Of a DNA stretch of 64,000 bases, positions 53,082-62,237 are shown in pieces; position 1 is the stretch's first letter, and every line of letters starts with the position of its first letter. The DNA lies in contig NZ_OESQ01000001.1 of the NCBI RefSeq assembly GCF_900240245.1, forward strand, positions 128,565-192,564, read 5' to 3'. This DNA comes from Lachnoclostridium edouardi. GTDB taxonomy: Bacteria; Bacillota; Clostridia; Lachnospirales; Lachnospiraceae. The position numbers were made by a program, and so were the translations under genes. The notes below the pieces were generated by a model. It had not been told where the DNA came from. It was given only the letters and a program-made list of their open reading frames with translations, and searched no databases.

Positions 53082-54743
53082 TTACAGTAAATGCAGTTTT
53101 TTGGACACTCTGATAATTTTTCCGCCCATAGGCATACTTTTCAGCTCCTCCTGTTCAATACATCTAAGGCGTATAAGCAGCACTCCGTACACGAATACCG
53201 CCGCTATAATGGCAAGGATAGCGCTGACAGAATTTTTGTGAATCAAAGTAAATGTAAGGCGGTATACGCCGTAGGCCGTGGCCCCCATAAAGGCTGACGC
53301 CACTGTAGGCAGAATAAAAGTTTTTTTCAGCTCCTGTCTGTATCTTAAATATCTGCGTATTGCTAAGGCATTTAAAATGCACATAATAAAAGCAAATATA
53401 ATATTTGCAAATACTACGCTGTAAATACCAAAATTAAATGTGCGCAGCATAACATGCAAAGCCGCTACATGAATAATCAATGAGATGAATGCATTTCTCA
53501 GGGGAATATTCATGTGGTTGATGCCCTGGAGAATGGCGTTTGTCACTGTAGACAGGGAGAAAAACAGCACAGCCAGGGAACCGGCCATAGTCAGCTTAAT
53601 TAAGGTAGTATTTTCAGTGCCTGCAAACAAAAGGTTGTTTACCGGTCCTGCCAGTATTGTCATTCCCACTGTAGAAGGGATGGCGATAATCATGGAAAAA
53701 CGTATAGCCAAAGCAACTCTGGCCTTTACCTGTTTCCTGTCTCTGGCAGCGACTGCTCTGGACAGGGACGGAATCAGAGAAGATGACAGCGCATTGGAAA
53801 TAGCTACAGGAATGTTAAACAGCAGGTGGTACTGCCCGAAAATTCCCCACAAGGAGACAATAGTTACTGTGGCCACGCCCATTTTAGCCATACCGTCGCT
53901 GAACAAATAATCATCCACTACAGAACTAATATTGTAGATAGTACTGCTGAGCACAATAGGCAGAATGGTAAAGGTCAGCGCTGTAGTAAGCTTACCGTAA
54001 GATTCGATTTTCCCAGACTTATCTCTGGCAGCCCGCCGCCTCATCCTTTTTCTCTGGGACAAGGTCAGAAGCAGGAAAAACAGAAAGGCGGCCAAAGCCC
54101 CTGCTCCTGTTCCAATAGTGCCGCCTGCAGCGCCGTAGGCATAAGAATAGGCGGTCTCGTCATGTACAGCGTTGGCGATCACGCCCTTTGCAAATAAATG
54201 ATAGGCGGCAAATACACTGATTACCGCATTAATAATCTGCTCTAAAATCTGGGAAAAGGCTGTGGGAACCATAGTGCCCTTTCCCTGAAAATAGCCTCTT
54301 AAAACTCCTAAATAAGCCATAATCCAGATAGTAGGAGCTAAAGTTTCTAAAGCATATTTACAAAATGGCTTTTTAAGGGCCAAAGCAAAGGTTTCTGCCC
54401 CGAACCACAAAACTGCGGCTCCCAGCCCTCCCACAACAGTGGCGTAAATCAAAGCCAATTTTAGAATTCTAAGGGAATTTCTGTACTGCTCCCTGGCCAG
54501 CCTGGCAGCTACCATTTTAGACACTGCCACAGGCAGGCTGTAGGAGGATATAATAAGTAAAATAGAATACACGCTGAAGGCAGAGGTATAATATCCGTTT
54601 CCCTCCTGGCCGATAATATTAATCAGAGGGATTCTGTACACCATGCCAATAAGGCGGACCAGGATGCCGGCAATGGCTAAAATACTTCCCTGCACTACAA
54701 AATTTGTGGTTTTACTTCTGGTTTTTGTTCTATTCTTTTCCAT
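53082..54743 (-). CDS. MATE/MurJ-superfamily polysaccharide flippase (SpoVB-like)
   Basis: This 553-residue integral membrane protein has about 14 helices and belongs to the polysaccharide transport proteins related to SpoVB and MurJ. The N-terminal VVQGSILAIAGILVRLIGMV segment is typical of the SpoVB group. Expected role: moving lipid-linked wall or spore-cortex precursors across the membrane. Its start overlaps the end of the DUF3048 gene by 14 bases. Exact substrate is inferred. Confidence 0.88.
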   Translation of the reverse strand: MEKNRTKTRSKTTNFVVQGSILAIAGILVRLIGMVYRIPLINIIGQEGNGYYTSAFSVYSILLIISSYSLPVAVSKMVAARLAREQYRNSLRILKLALIYATVVGGLGAAVLWFGAETFALALKKPFCKYALETLAPTIWIMAYLGVLRGYFQGKGTMVPTAFSQILEQIINAVISVFAAYHLFAKGVIANAVHDETAYSYAYGAAGGTIGTGAGALAAFLFFLLLTLSQRKRMRRRAARDKSGKIESYGKLTTALTFTILPIVLSSTIYNISSVVDDYLFSDGMAKMGVATVTIVSLWGIFGQYHLLFNIPVAISNALSSSLIPSLSRAVAARDRKQVKARVALAIRFSMIIAIPSTVGMTILAGPVNNLLFAGTENTTLIKLTMAGSLAVLFFSLSTVTNAILQGINHMNIPLRNAFISLIIHVAALHVMLRTFNFGIYSVVFANIIFAFIMCILNALAIRRYLRYRQELKKTFILPTVASAFMGATAYGVYRLTFTLIHKNSVSAILAIIAAVFVYGVLLIRLRCIEQEELKSMPMGGKIIRVSKKLHLL

Positions 54744-55860
54744 GAATTTCTGTCCTTGCTGTGTCTTTTGTTGATATGACGCAGACCCAGGTTTTACCAG
54801 GATTCAGAAAAATCTCCTGTCCCTGAGTGTCATAGTAATGAGTCACTCCATACTCTCCGTCTTTAGACCAGTGAATAGGAATCGCCTTTCCCTCACTGAT
54901 ATAATAGCCCCACTCGTCTGTATGAACATTAATATTTAAGTAAGGGGTCGTGGCATAGTAGCCGCTTTGACAGTACTGAATAATAATATTTTTTACAGCC
55001 AAAGGTCCCTGACTGTCCTCGTGGAGCTTTCCGTACTGATACCTGTAATATAAGCCGTCGTCCTCATGGTATTCAAACCAGGGGTTGTTCATTTTATATC
55101 CGGGCACAACGCGGTAGGCCTCCATTACATCCGGCTGATTAAAAACTGCAGGATGATTTTTTGAGGCAAACAGATAATGTCACTTATACTCAGAGTCATA
55201 GGACTGACGGAAGCCATAGGCAGATATGGCTGTCTGGATTTTCTCAAAACTGGTATAGGCATTGTGAGGCGCTTTTCTGTCAGAGCTGCGGTAAAATGCG
55301 GCCCCGCCAACTCCCTCCATACCATTAATATCATCTATATACTGGAGATAAGGCTTTGCAAAGGTGCTTTGGCCGTAGTGAACACATATGGCGTCAAACT
55401 CCCTGGCAAAAAAAATGTAGTAGGTTCTCACACTTCTCACAGAACCGATTCTGTCTAAGCTGTCATAGTTTTCAATGAGAGCCATATATCGGTTCATGTC
55501 CCCCTCCACAGGAGCTTCATAAACAACGCCGGCCTGGCTTAATCCGTAATTAGGCAGAGACTCCTTGTCATTGCTGATCATCACTGCAATAGGACGGCGG
55601 TTGCCCTGGGAAACAGGCACCATTTCTCCTGTTAAATAGCTTTGAATCTGCCCGTTAATCTCCTGGCGTTCTAAGGGCTCTAAAGGATTTTCTTCAGGCC
55701 GGGTTTCCGGCTCCTCTGCCGCTGTCACTTCCACCGGCTTCTGGGGACTTGTCTCCACAGCAGACGGCTCTGTTAATACTGCCGGAATTTCTTTTTTTCC
55801 GCATCCCGGCAGCAAAATCAACAAACAGATAACAGCAAATCCTTTTAGGCACCATTTCAT
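54730..55860 (-). pseudogene. DUF3048 (YerB-like) lipoprotein gene split by an in-frame TGA
   Basis: The full frame encodes a 376-codon DUF3048 lipoprotein: signal peptide with lipobox LLPGC (C19), acidic linker, then the domain with RPIAVMISNDK, QAGVVYEAPVEG and SVRSVRTYYIFFA. At 55182-55180 a TGA codon interrupts it (…DSEYK, stop, HYLFASKNHP…). Both sides are in the same frame, and the downstream half continues the domain normally (NNPWFEYHEDDGLYYRYQYG). A one-base change, GGA to TGA, would explain it. The upstream part alone would make a 226-residue truncated protein. The start at 55860 overlaps ybeY by 4 bases (ATGA). Confidence 0.85.
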
Positions 55861-56354
55861 CTTCTGTAACCCCTTCTTTCCAGAATTTCTTCCTGCTTCC
55901 TTTCCATTTCTTCCCGCTGGCCATCTTCCATGTGATCGTAGCCGCAAAGATGAAGCATACTGTGGGCAACTAAAAATGCCAGCTCTCTTTCCTGAGAATG
56001 GCAGTATTTTTCCGCCTGTTCCTTTACCTTATCTATGGAAACCACAATATCTCCCAACATTAATTCACCTGTTTCAGGATTAAAATAATCCTCCGCCTGC
56101 TCCTCTACATGGTCAAAATCAGAGGGGGTGGTATAATCTACCATAGGAAAAGACAGAACGTCCGTAGGGTTGTCTATCTGGCGGTATTCCAGATTAATCT
56201 GACGGATGCTTTCGTTGTCAGTGAGAATCACGTTAACCTCCGCCTCATAAGGACAGCTTTCATAATCCAAAGCTTCTTCAATCACTTCATTAATAATCTG
56301 CTCATATGGAATATTCAGCTTCTCTTCTCCTTCGTATTCAATATTAATAGTCAT
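55857..56354 (-). CDS. ybeY: rRNA maturation endonuclease YbeY
   Basis: YbeY is a zinc-dependent single-strand endoribonuclease that matures the 3' end of 16S rRNA and takes part in ribosome quality control. The 165-residue product has the metal motif HSMLHLCGYDH (H-x3-H-x5-H, about 130-140). It lies 2 bases after phoH, the near-universal neighbour, and shares 4 bases with the DUF3048 gene. Confidence 0.96.
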   Translation of the reverse strand: MTINIEYEGEEKLNIPYEQIINEVIEEALDYESCPYEAEVNVILTDNESIRQINLEYRQIDNPTDVLSFPMVDYTTPSDFDHVEEQAEDYFNPETGELMLGDIVVSIDKVKEQAEKYCHSQERELAFLVAHSMLHLCGYDHMEDGQREEMERKQEEILERRGYRR

Positions 56355-56356
56355 AA

Positions 56357-57355
56357 TTATTTCTCCCGTCTGCGCTTAGGACGCACACTGCTTTTATTGG
56401 CCTTAGCCTCATAATCGTCATAGGCCTGTACAATTTTTTGAACAAGAGGATGGCGGACCACGTCGCTGTTCGTCAACTGGCAAAATCCTATATCGTCAAT
56501 TTTATGAAGGATTTTCATGGCCATATCCAGTCCTGACACAGCCCCTGCAGGCAGATCCTTTTGTGTTTGGTCTCCGGTGACAATTACCTTGGAGCCAAAA
56601 CCAATTCTGGTAAGGAACATTTTCATCTGTGCAGGAGTAGTATTTTGCGCTTCATCCAAAATAATGTATGCGCTGTCTAAGGTACGCCCTCTCATATAAG
56701 CCAAAGGAGCTACCTCGATCAGTCCCTTTTCAGAGTTGTGGAGAAAGCTTTCTGCCCCCATGATCTGATATAGGGCGTCATAGAGCGGTCTTAAATAAGG
56801 GTCTATTTTACTTTGCAGATCTCCTGGCAGAAAGCCCAGCTTCTCTCCCGCCTCAATGGCAGGCCTGGTGAGAATAATTCTGTTTACATCTCCGTTTTTA
56901 AAAGCCTGAATTGCCATAGCCATGGCCAGATAGGTTTTTCCTGTACCCGCCGGTCCCACGCCGAAAACAATCATTTTTTTCCGGATGGTATCTACATAAT
57001 GCTTTTGTCCCATAGTTTTAGGCTTTACAGGCTTGCCGTTAATGGTACGGCATATAATGTCTTTGTCAATTTCCAAAATCTGACTGTCTTTTTCCGTAAA
57101 GGACAGGGACAATGCATAGTCTACATTTTGTTCTGTAATAGTATTGCCCCGTTTGGAAAGCTCAATCAGATTGCTGAATACGCTTTTTGCTTTTTGTATA
57201 GTATCTTCCGGTCCTATAATTTTGAGAGCGCCGTCTCTGGCAATCATAGTCACATGAAGAGTCCGTTCTATCTTTTTCAGATAGCTGTCAAACTGCCCGC
57301 ACACATTTCTTTCATGTTCTGCAGGAATATCAATCATTGTTTCCACTACGCTCAT
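56357..57355 (-). CDS. phoH: PhoH-family ATPase
   Basis: This 332-residue P-loop ATPase has an N-terminal KH-like region and a helicase-type ATPase domain with GPAGTGKTYLA (about 132-142) and the Walker B segment YIILDEAQN. PhoH-family proteins are linked to RNA metabolism and sit beside ybeY in most Firmicutes. The start overlaps yqfD by 26 bases. Confidence 0.95.
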   Translation of the reverse strand: MSVVETMIDIPAEHERNVCGQFDSYLKKIERTLHVTMIARDGALKIIGPEDTIQKAKSVFSNLIELSKRGNTITEQNVDYALSLSFTEKDSQILEIDKDIICRTINGKPVKPKTMGQKHYVDTIRKKMIVFGVGPAGTGKTYLAMAMAIQAFKNGDVNRIILTRPAIEAGEKLGFLPGDLQSKIDPYLRPLYDALYQIMGAESFLHNSEKGLIEVAPLAYMRGRTLDSAYIILDEAQNTTPAQMKMFLTRIGFGSKVIVTGDQTQKDLPAGAVSGLDMAMKILHKIDDIGFCQLTNSDVVRHPLVQKIVQAYDDYEAKANKSSVRPKRRREK

Positions 57356-58580
57356 CTGTTTTGTTAATCTCCTCTGTGTCGTTAATCGGTATAAATGGTC
57401 TGGCAGCGCCGATAGATTCTTCTCCTGCCGCCCAGGCAGTTATTGTAAACTCCAGGCCGTTCTCTTGTATTTTAACATTATTTTCAGTAATCTGCACCCC
57501 TTTTTCACGTAAATTTTCCAGGAACTGTATATTGATTTTGTCCTTTAAATCATTTTTTTCTTCTTCTGTATAGGGTCTTTCATAAGTATTGTATTCTTTT
57601 CCGTGAATCATCCCCCAATATACAGGCAAGTAAAAATTTTCAAATAAGGTCAGCTGATGCTCCTCCATAGTAAATTTCCACTTAGATTCCTGACTTTTAG
57701 GAGGGAGAAAATGAAATGCAAATTGAACAAATTGAAGGAAAAAGCCGTGCCGTTTCCTTCCTGTGTCCATTTCCAGCACGTTCCAGCCTGAAAATGTGCG
57801 TACTGTTTTATATTCTGTGGCGGCAAAAATATCTGCGTCGGCATGAACCGGATTTTCTGCTACTACTTGTTCACTGTCATCTGTAATTGGAATAAGGCCC
57901 TGGACTAATACCTGGCCTTCTTCTACCTGGTCTCCAGGCTTTACTAAGGCTTTGCCAGAGCGCACAATTATTTTAGTTATTACACCGCTTTTTTCAGCCA
58001 CCAAATCGCAGGGAGACTGGTCTTTGATTGGGATAGAGGAAAGCACGTCGTTTTCCTTTATTTTAACCAACAGTCTGGTTCCTGATACCTGAGCGGAAAC
58101 CCAGGTGATTTCAGGAAATTCAGTTCTGATTGCGCTTTCCAGATAATCGCAGTCCATCTGAGATTTTTTCATGCCGCAGCGGATTCCTTCTTCATTCATA
58201 AATTTTATTAAAGTATCCGAGGTATATCTGTAATTCCCGGAAAGGGTGATGTTCCAAATAAAAAGGGACATCATATAAAGTATGAGAAAAAATGAAAATA
58301 CTCCTAAAAAGTACAGCTTACGCCGTCTATTCCTGTATAAAAAAAAAGGCAGGCCCAATTTTTTTTGTATCCTGACTTTTACCTCTGATTTTTTTACAAG
58401 AGGCTTACAGTTTAAAAAGCCGTCTACTGTCATGGCGCATTCATAGCCATCTTCACGGCATTCCAGGTTCCACACCTCAATGTTGTGTTTCCGGCACATA
58501 TTAAAAAAACGTTCTGGTGAAAATCCTGTTAAATGAAGCTTCAGATATCCGTTTAAATAATGTTTTAATTTTACCACCAA
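57330..58580 (-). CDS. yqfD: Sporulation protein YqfD
   Basis: This 416-residue membrane protein is required for efficient sporulation in Bacillus, where yqfC-yqfD are sigma-E dependent. It has an N-terminal cytoplasmic domain (1-85), a transmembrane helix (about 90-112, LGVFSFFLILYMMSLFIW), and a large domain outside, with VSAQVSGTRLLVKIKEND and a lipoyl-like turn KSGVITKIIVRSGKALVKPGD. The start is TTG at 58580 or the following GTG at 58577, both after GAAGGGAG. Adjacent to yqfC and phoH as in Bacillus. Confidence 0.93.
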   Translation of the reverse strand: MVVKLKHYLNGYLKLHLTGFSPERFFNMCRKHNIEVWNLECREDGYECAMTVDGFLNCKPLVKKSEVKVRIQKKLGLPFFLYRNRRRKLYFLGVFSFFLILYMMSLFIWNITLSGNYRYTSDTLIKFMNEEGIRCGMKKSQMDCDYLESAIRTEFPEITWVSAQVSGTRLLVKIKENDVLSSIPIKDQSPCDLVAEKSGVITKIIVRSGKALVKPGDQVEEGQVLVQGLIPITDDSEQVVAENPVHADADIFAATEYKTVRTFSGWNVLEMDTGRKRHGFFLQFVQFAFHFLPPKSQESKWKFTMEEHQLTLFENFYLPVYWGMIHGKEYNTYERPYTEEEKNDLKDKINIQFLENLREKGVQITENNVKIQENGLEFTITAWAAGEESIGAARPFIPINDTEEINKTDERSGNND

Positions 58581-58597
58581 GTCAGCTCCCTTCTTTT

Positions 58598-58870
58598 TTA
58601 ATTTCCGTCCAGCTGGACAGAAGAGATGCAGCCGGAAATCTTCATTTCTTCATCATCATAATATTCAATTTTTAGTTTTTTACCGCAAATAGAAATAATA
58701 CCTGTTTTAGACTGAATTTTTACCTGACCTTCACTGTAAAATAAAATCTTTCTATAATTTTCTACCAGCACTGCTCTTCTGCCTTCCAGAGAAATTAAAG
58801 GCTCTCCTAAGCATACGTCTCTTGGAAGCTTCATAGCTGAGACAGCGGCTGTTTTTAATTTATCTCCCAT
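58598..58870 (-). CDS. yqfC: Sporulation protein YqfC
   Basis: This 90-residue protein matches the YqfC/YabP family with the conserved KLPRDVCLGEPLISLEGRR and a beta-rich C-terminal half. It lies 17 bases upstream of yqfD, giving the Bacillus order yqfC-yqfD-phoH-ybeY. Function in spore formation is known only genetically. Presence of the pair is the best evidence in this window that the organism can sporulate. Confidence 0.93.
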   Translation of the reverse strand: MGDKLKTAAVSAMKLPRDVCLGEPLISLEGRRAVLVENYRKILFYSEGQVKIQSKTGIISICGKKLKIEYYDDEEMKISGCISSVQLDGN

Positions 58871-58893
58871 TTTCTGCCTCCGGCAGCACTGTC

Positions 58894-58920
58894 ATTATAT
58901 CATATGGCCTTTGGCGTCCT
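58894..58920 (-). promoter_or_regulatory. Candidate yqfC promoter, possibly sigma-E
   Basis: On the minus strand the -10 region reads CATATGATATAAT (58906-58894). It fits a sigma-A TATAAT without a good -35, or a sigma-E -10 (CATATGAT) with a weak ATA-containing -35 about 15 bases upstream. The sigma-E reading rests mainly on what is known of yqfC in Bacillus. Confidence 0.35.
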
Positions 58921-58957
58921 ATTATTATGAAATAAAAAGAATCTTTTCTATAGAGCC

Positions 58958-58989
58958 GAAAAAATCCCCGGTGAAACCTCACCGGGGAT
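58958..58989 (-). terminator. Rho-independent terminator after rpsU
   Basis: On the minus strand ATCCCCGGTGA and TCACCGGGGAT (58989-58979 and 58974-58964) form an 11-bp GC-rich stem with a 4-base loop, followed by TTTTTT (58963-58958). It lies 11 bases after the rpsU stop codon. Confidence 0.92.
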
Positions 58990-58999
58990 ACGGTCTTAA

Positions 59000-59176
59000 T
59001 TAATTGAATTTACGTTTTCTTGCAGCTTCAGACTTTTTCTTACGTCTTACGCTTGGCTTCTCGTAATGTTCTCTCTTACGGATTTCCTGCTGAATCCCAG
59101 CCTTAGCACAGTTTCTTTTGAATCTGCGTAAAGCGCTGTCCAAACTTTCGTTATCTTTTACAATTACGTTTGACAT
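59000..59176 (-). CDS. rpsU: 30S ribosomal protein S21
   Basis: S21 is a small basic protein of the small subunit, near the anti-Shine-Dalgarno site. The 58-residue product reads [19 protein letters not shown] at the start, with [20 protein letters not shown] and a lysine/arginine-rich end ([15 protein letters not shown]), the normal length. GGAGGGAGG lies 12-20 bases upstream of the ATG. It has its own promoter and terminator, between yqfC and alaS. Confidence 0.97.
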   Translation of the reverse strand: MSNVIVKDNESLDSALRRFKRNCAKAGIQQEIRKREHYEKPSVRRKKKSEAARKRKFN

Positions 59177-59257
59177 AGCTCACACCTAACCTCCCTCCAG
59201 TTGCATAATTTAGAGTGCGAAAAAACAACTGTTTGGGTATTTTATAGCACTGCTATG

Positions 59258-59285
59258 ATTATATCATAAAATCTTCATTCGTCAA
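59258..59285 (-). promoter_or_regulatory. Sigma-A promoter of rpsU
   Basis: On the minus strand -35 TTGACG (59285-59280), 16 bases, perfect -10 TATAAT (59263-59258). It follows the alaS stop codon by 30 bases, so rpsU has its own transcription. Confidence 0.85.
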
Positions 59286-59315
59286 CAACATTTTGCAAAA
59301 TATTCAATTTTTGCC

Positions 59316-61955
59316 TTATTTTACTTGTTCAGATATAACCTGCACTGCCTTCTTTAAAGCCTCTTCTACTCCTGCAGGATTCTTTCCGCCGGCCTGAGCC
59401 ATATTAGGCCGGCCGCCGCCTCCTCCTCCTACAAGACCGGCAACTGCTTTAATTAAATTGCCTGCATGGGCGCCCTGTTTCTGCGCTCCGTCTGTGGCTG
59501 TAGCCATAAGGCTTACTTTTCCGTCCTGTACAGAAGCCAAAAGGATTACGCCTTCCTCCAGCTTGTCCTTTAACTGATCTCCCAGGTTTCTTAAACCGTT
59601 CATATCCACGCCGTCTACTTTGGCTGCCAGAACCTTTACTCCGTTTACTTCCTGTACCTGGTTCATAACGTCTCCCAGAGAATCCTTGGCCATTTTGCTT
59701 TTCAGCTTTTCATTTTCAGACTGAAGGGCCTTGATCTCCTCCAACATAACCTCTACTTTCTTTTTCAACTCTGCAGGAGTTGTTTTGGCTGCCGCCGCCG
59801 CCTGGTGAAGCTCTTTTTCAGCCTCCTGGTAGTGTTTCATTAATCCGTCGGCTGTTAAGGCCTCGATTCTTCTTACGCCGGCTGCAATTCCTGACTCAGA
59901 AAGAATTTTAAATGCAGAAATAGTACTTGTATTAGATACATGAGTACCGCCGCAAAGCTCTACTGAGAAATCTCCCATTTTTACTACACGGACAGTATCT
60001 CCATATTTTTCTCCAAATAAAGCCATAGCTCCTGTTTTCTTAGCTTCATCTAAAGTCATAATCTGAGTTTCCACAGGCAGGGAAGCGCGGATTTCCTCAT
60101 TTACAATATGTTCCACCTGACTGATTTCCTCAGGCGTCATAGCTGAAAAATGTGTAAAGTCAAAGCGAAGTCTGTCAGCGTCCACATAGGAACCGGCCTG
60201 CTCTACATGTTCTCCTAAAACTATGCGGAGAGCCTTCTGAAGCAGGTGAGTGGCACTGTGGTTTTTGCCTGTAGCCTGGCGAGTTGTCTGACATACCTTT
60301 AATGTAACGGTTTCGCCTGTCTGCAGCATTCCCTTTACCATTTTTCCTACATGGCCTACCTTGCCGCCCTGTAATTTAATGGTATCCTCTACCTGGAACT
60401 GGCCGTTAGCGCTGACAATCAGGCCTTTATCTCCCTGCTGTCCGCCCATTGTGGCGTAAAATGGAGTTTCCTCCACTAAAATTGTGCCGGCCTGTCCGTC
60501 TGTTAAAGCTTCTGTAATCTCTGTCTCTGTAGTCAGAACTGTTATTTTGGAATCGTGAATTAAATGGTCATAGCCTACGAATTCTGTAGTCAGCTCTGGA
60601 TCAATAGACTGATATACAGTTACGTCAGCGCCCATATAATTTGTAGTTTTTCTGGCAGCTCTGGCTTTCTGCTTTTGCTGATTCATACATTCTTTAAAAC
60701 CTTCCTCGTCAATAGAGAAAGATTTTTCTTCCAGAATCTCTTTTGTCAGATCCACAGGGAAACCGTAGGTGTCATACAGCTTAAATGTATTTTCTCCAGA
60801 GAGAACGGTTTCATTTTTAGAGCGCATATCCTCTTCCATCTCAGCTAAAATAGCAAGTCCCTGGTCGATTGTGCGGTTAAACTTCTCTTCTTCCTCTGTT
60901 AGCACTTTCAGAATCATAGCCTGTTTTTCTTCCAGCTCCGGATAGCCGTCCTTGGAAAGATTTATAACAATCTTGCTTAAATCAGCCAGGAATAATCCTT
61001 TGATGCCTAAAATTCTGCCATGGCGGGCAGCGCGGCGGAGAAGTCTTCTCAGCACATAGCCTCTGCCTTCGTTACTTGGCATAATTCCGTCAGAAATCAT
61101 AAAGGTACATGATTTAATATGGTCTGTTACAATTCTTAAAGAAATATCTTTTTTGTCATCTGTCTGATATTTCGTGTCAGCTAAATGGCATACAGCGTCT
61201 AAAAGAGCCTTATTGGTGTCAACTGTAAATAAGGAGTCTACATCCTGAACTACAACAGCCAAACGCTCCAGGCCCATGCCTGTATCAATATTTTTCTGTT
61301 CCAGCTCTGTGTAATTGCCTTTTCCGTCGTTGTTAAACTGTGTAAATACGTTGTTCCAAACTTCAATAAATCTGTCGCATTCACAGCCTACTGTACAATC
61401 AGGCTTTCCGCAGCCATATTTTTCTCCTCTGTCGTAATAAATCTCTGAACAAGGTCCGCAGGGGCCTGCGCCGTGCTCCCAGAAGTTATCTTCTTTTCCA
61501 AAACGGAAGATTTTCTCAGCTGGCACGCCGATTTCTTTATTCCAAATCTCAAATGCCTGATCGTCGTCTAAATATACAGAAGGATATAAACGCTCCGGAT
61601 CCAGTCCAACTACCTGTGTAAGAAATTCCCAGGACCAGTGAATCGCTTCTGTTTTAAAATAGTCTCCAAAGGAGAAGTTGCCCAGCATCTCAAAAAATGT
61701 GCCGTGACGGGCTGTTTTCCCAATATTTTCTATATCTCCTGTACGGATACATTTCTGGCAGGTGGTGACGCGTCTTCTAGGCGGAATCTCCTGTCCTGTA
61801 AAATAAGGCTTTAAAGGCGCCATACCTGAATTGATTAATAATAAACTGTTGTCGTTATGCGGAACCAGGGAAAAGCTTGGAAGGGCCAGATGTCCTTTGC
61901 TCTCAAAAAATTCCAGGAACATTCTCCTCAGTTCGTTTACACCATACTTCTGCAC
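59316..61955 (-). CDS. alaS: Alanyl-tRNA synthetase
   Basis: AlaS charges tRNA-Ala and edits serine and glycine mistakes. The 879-residue product has the class II catalytic core (MAPLKPYFTGQE, FEMLGNFSFGDYFK), the editing domain with HSATHLLQ and CGGTHV zinc motifs, and the C-terminal DHHA1 domain with the glycine run GGGGGGRPNMAQAGG. The start is GTG at 61955, 10 bases after GGAGG. No T-box leader is visible upstream. Normal length for the family. Confidence 0.98.
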   Translation of the reverse strand: MQKYGVNELRRMFLEFFESKGHLALPSFSLVPHNDNSLLLINSGMAPLKPYFTGQEIPPRRRVTTCQKCIRTGDIENIGKTARHGTFFEMLGNFSFGDYFKTEAIHWSWEFLTQVVGLDPERLYPSVYLDDDQAFEIWNKEIGVPAEKIFRFGKEDNFWEHGAGPCGPCSEIYYDRGEKYGCGKPDCTVGCECDRFIEVWNNVFTQFNNDGKGNYTELEQKNIDTGMGLERLAVVVQDVDSLFTVDTNKALLDAVCHLADTKYQTDDKKDISLRIVTDHIKSCTFMISDGIMPSNEGRGYVLRRLLRRAARHGRILGIKGLFLADLSKIVINLSKDGYPELEEKQAMILKVLTEEEEKFNRTIDQGLAILAEMEEDMRSKNETVLSGENTFKLYDTYGFPVDLTKEILEEKSFSIDEEGFKECMNQQKQKARAARKTTNYMGADVTVYQSIDPELTTEFVGYDHLIHDSKITVLTTETEITEALTDGQAGTILVEETPFYATMGGQQGDKGLIVSANGQFQVEDTIKLQGGKVGHVGKMVKGMLQTGETVTLKVCQTTRQATGKNHSATHLLQKALRIVLGEHVEQAGSYVDADRLRFDFTHFSAMTPEEISQVEHIVNEEIRASLPVETQIMTLDEAKKTGAMALFGEKYGDTVRVVKMGDFSVELCGGTHVSNTSTISAFKILSESGIAAGVRRIEALTADGLMKHYQEAEKELHQAAAAAKTTPAELKKKVEVMLEEIKALQSENEKLKSKMAKDSLGDVMNQVQEVNGVKVLAAKVDGVDMNGLRNLGDQLKDKLEEGVILLASVQDGKVSLMATATDGAQKQGAHAGNLIKAVAGLVGGGGGGRPNMAQAGGKNPAGVEEALKKAVQVISEQVK

Positions 61956-62024
61956 GTTGATTCATCCTCCATCAGGACTCAATTTGCCTTGTCTTTGGCA
62001 GCGTCCTTCTATTTTATCTTACCG

Positions 62025-62053
62025 ATTGTACCATATGAAAGTGTATTTATCAA
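62025..62053 (-). promoter_or_regulatory. Sigma-A promoter of alaS
   Basis: On the minus strand -35 TTGATA (62053-62048), 17 bases, -10 TACAAT (62030-62025). The leader to the GTG is about 65 bases. Confidence 0.8.
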
Positions 62054-62134
62054 GACAGATATAGAAAAGTCCCGTCTTTAGAAGTTAGCACTAGAAATCT
62101 TTAGGAGTATTTTCTGCTCTGAAGCCTCACAAAT

Positions 62135-62156
62135 GCCTTAAAATAAGGCTTTTTTT
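62135..62156 (+). terminator. Short terminator upstream of the transposase
   Basis: GCCTTA (62135-62140) pairs with TAAGGC (62144-62149), followed by TTTTTTT (62150-62156). No plus-strand gene precedes it within the window. It could be part of the insertion sequence and shield the transposase from outside transcription, a common IS strategy. Confidence 0.6.
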
Positions 62157-62169
62157 ATTGCAAAAAAAC

Positions 62170-62198
62170 TTTTCAAAATTCTTTTTTTGCGATATACT
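62170..62198 (+). promoter_or_regulatory. Candidate transposase promoter
   Basis: A -10 TATACT (62193-62198) has a partial -35 TTTTCA (62170-62175) 17 bases upstream. It starts 14 bases after the terminator U-run. Confidence 0.5.
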
Positions 62199-62237
62199 AA
62201 TAGTGTTAGTGGTGCTATCTTTTTGAGGAGGGATTCT

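Noticed and set aside
55180..55182. TGA in the DUF3048 gene as a selenocysteine codon
   Set aside because: The family has no selenocysteine or cysteine at this position, no selenium genes are in the window, and no hairpin with the expected spacing follows the codon.
61956..62080. T-box riboswitch upstream of alaS
   Set aside because: The conserved T-box antiterminator sequence is not present on the minus strand, and the promoter leaves a leader of only about 65 bases.
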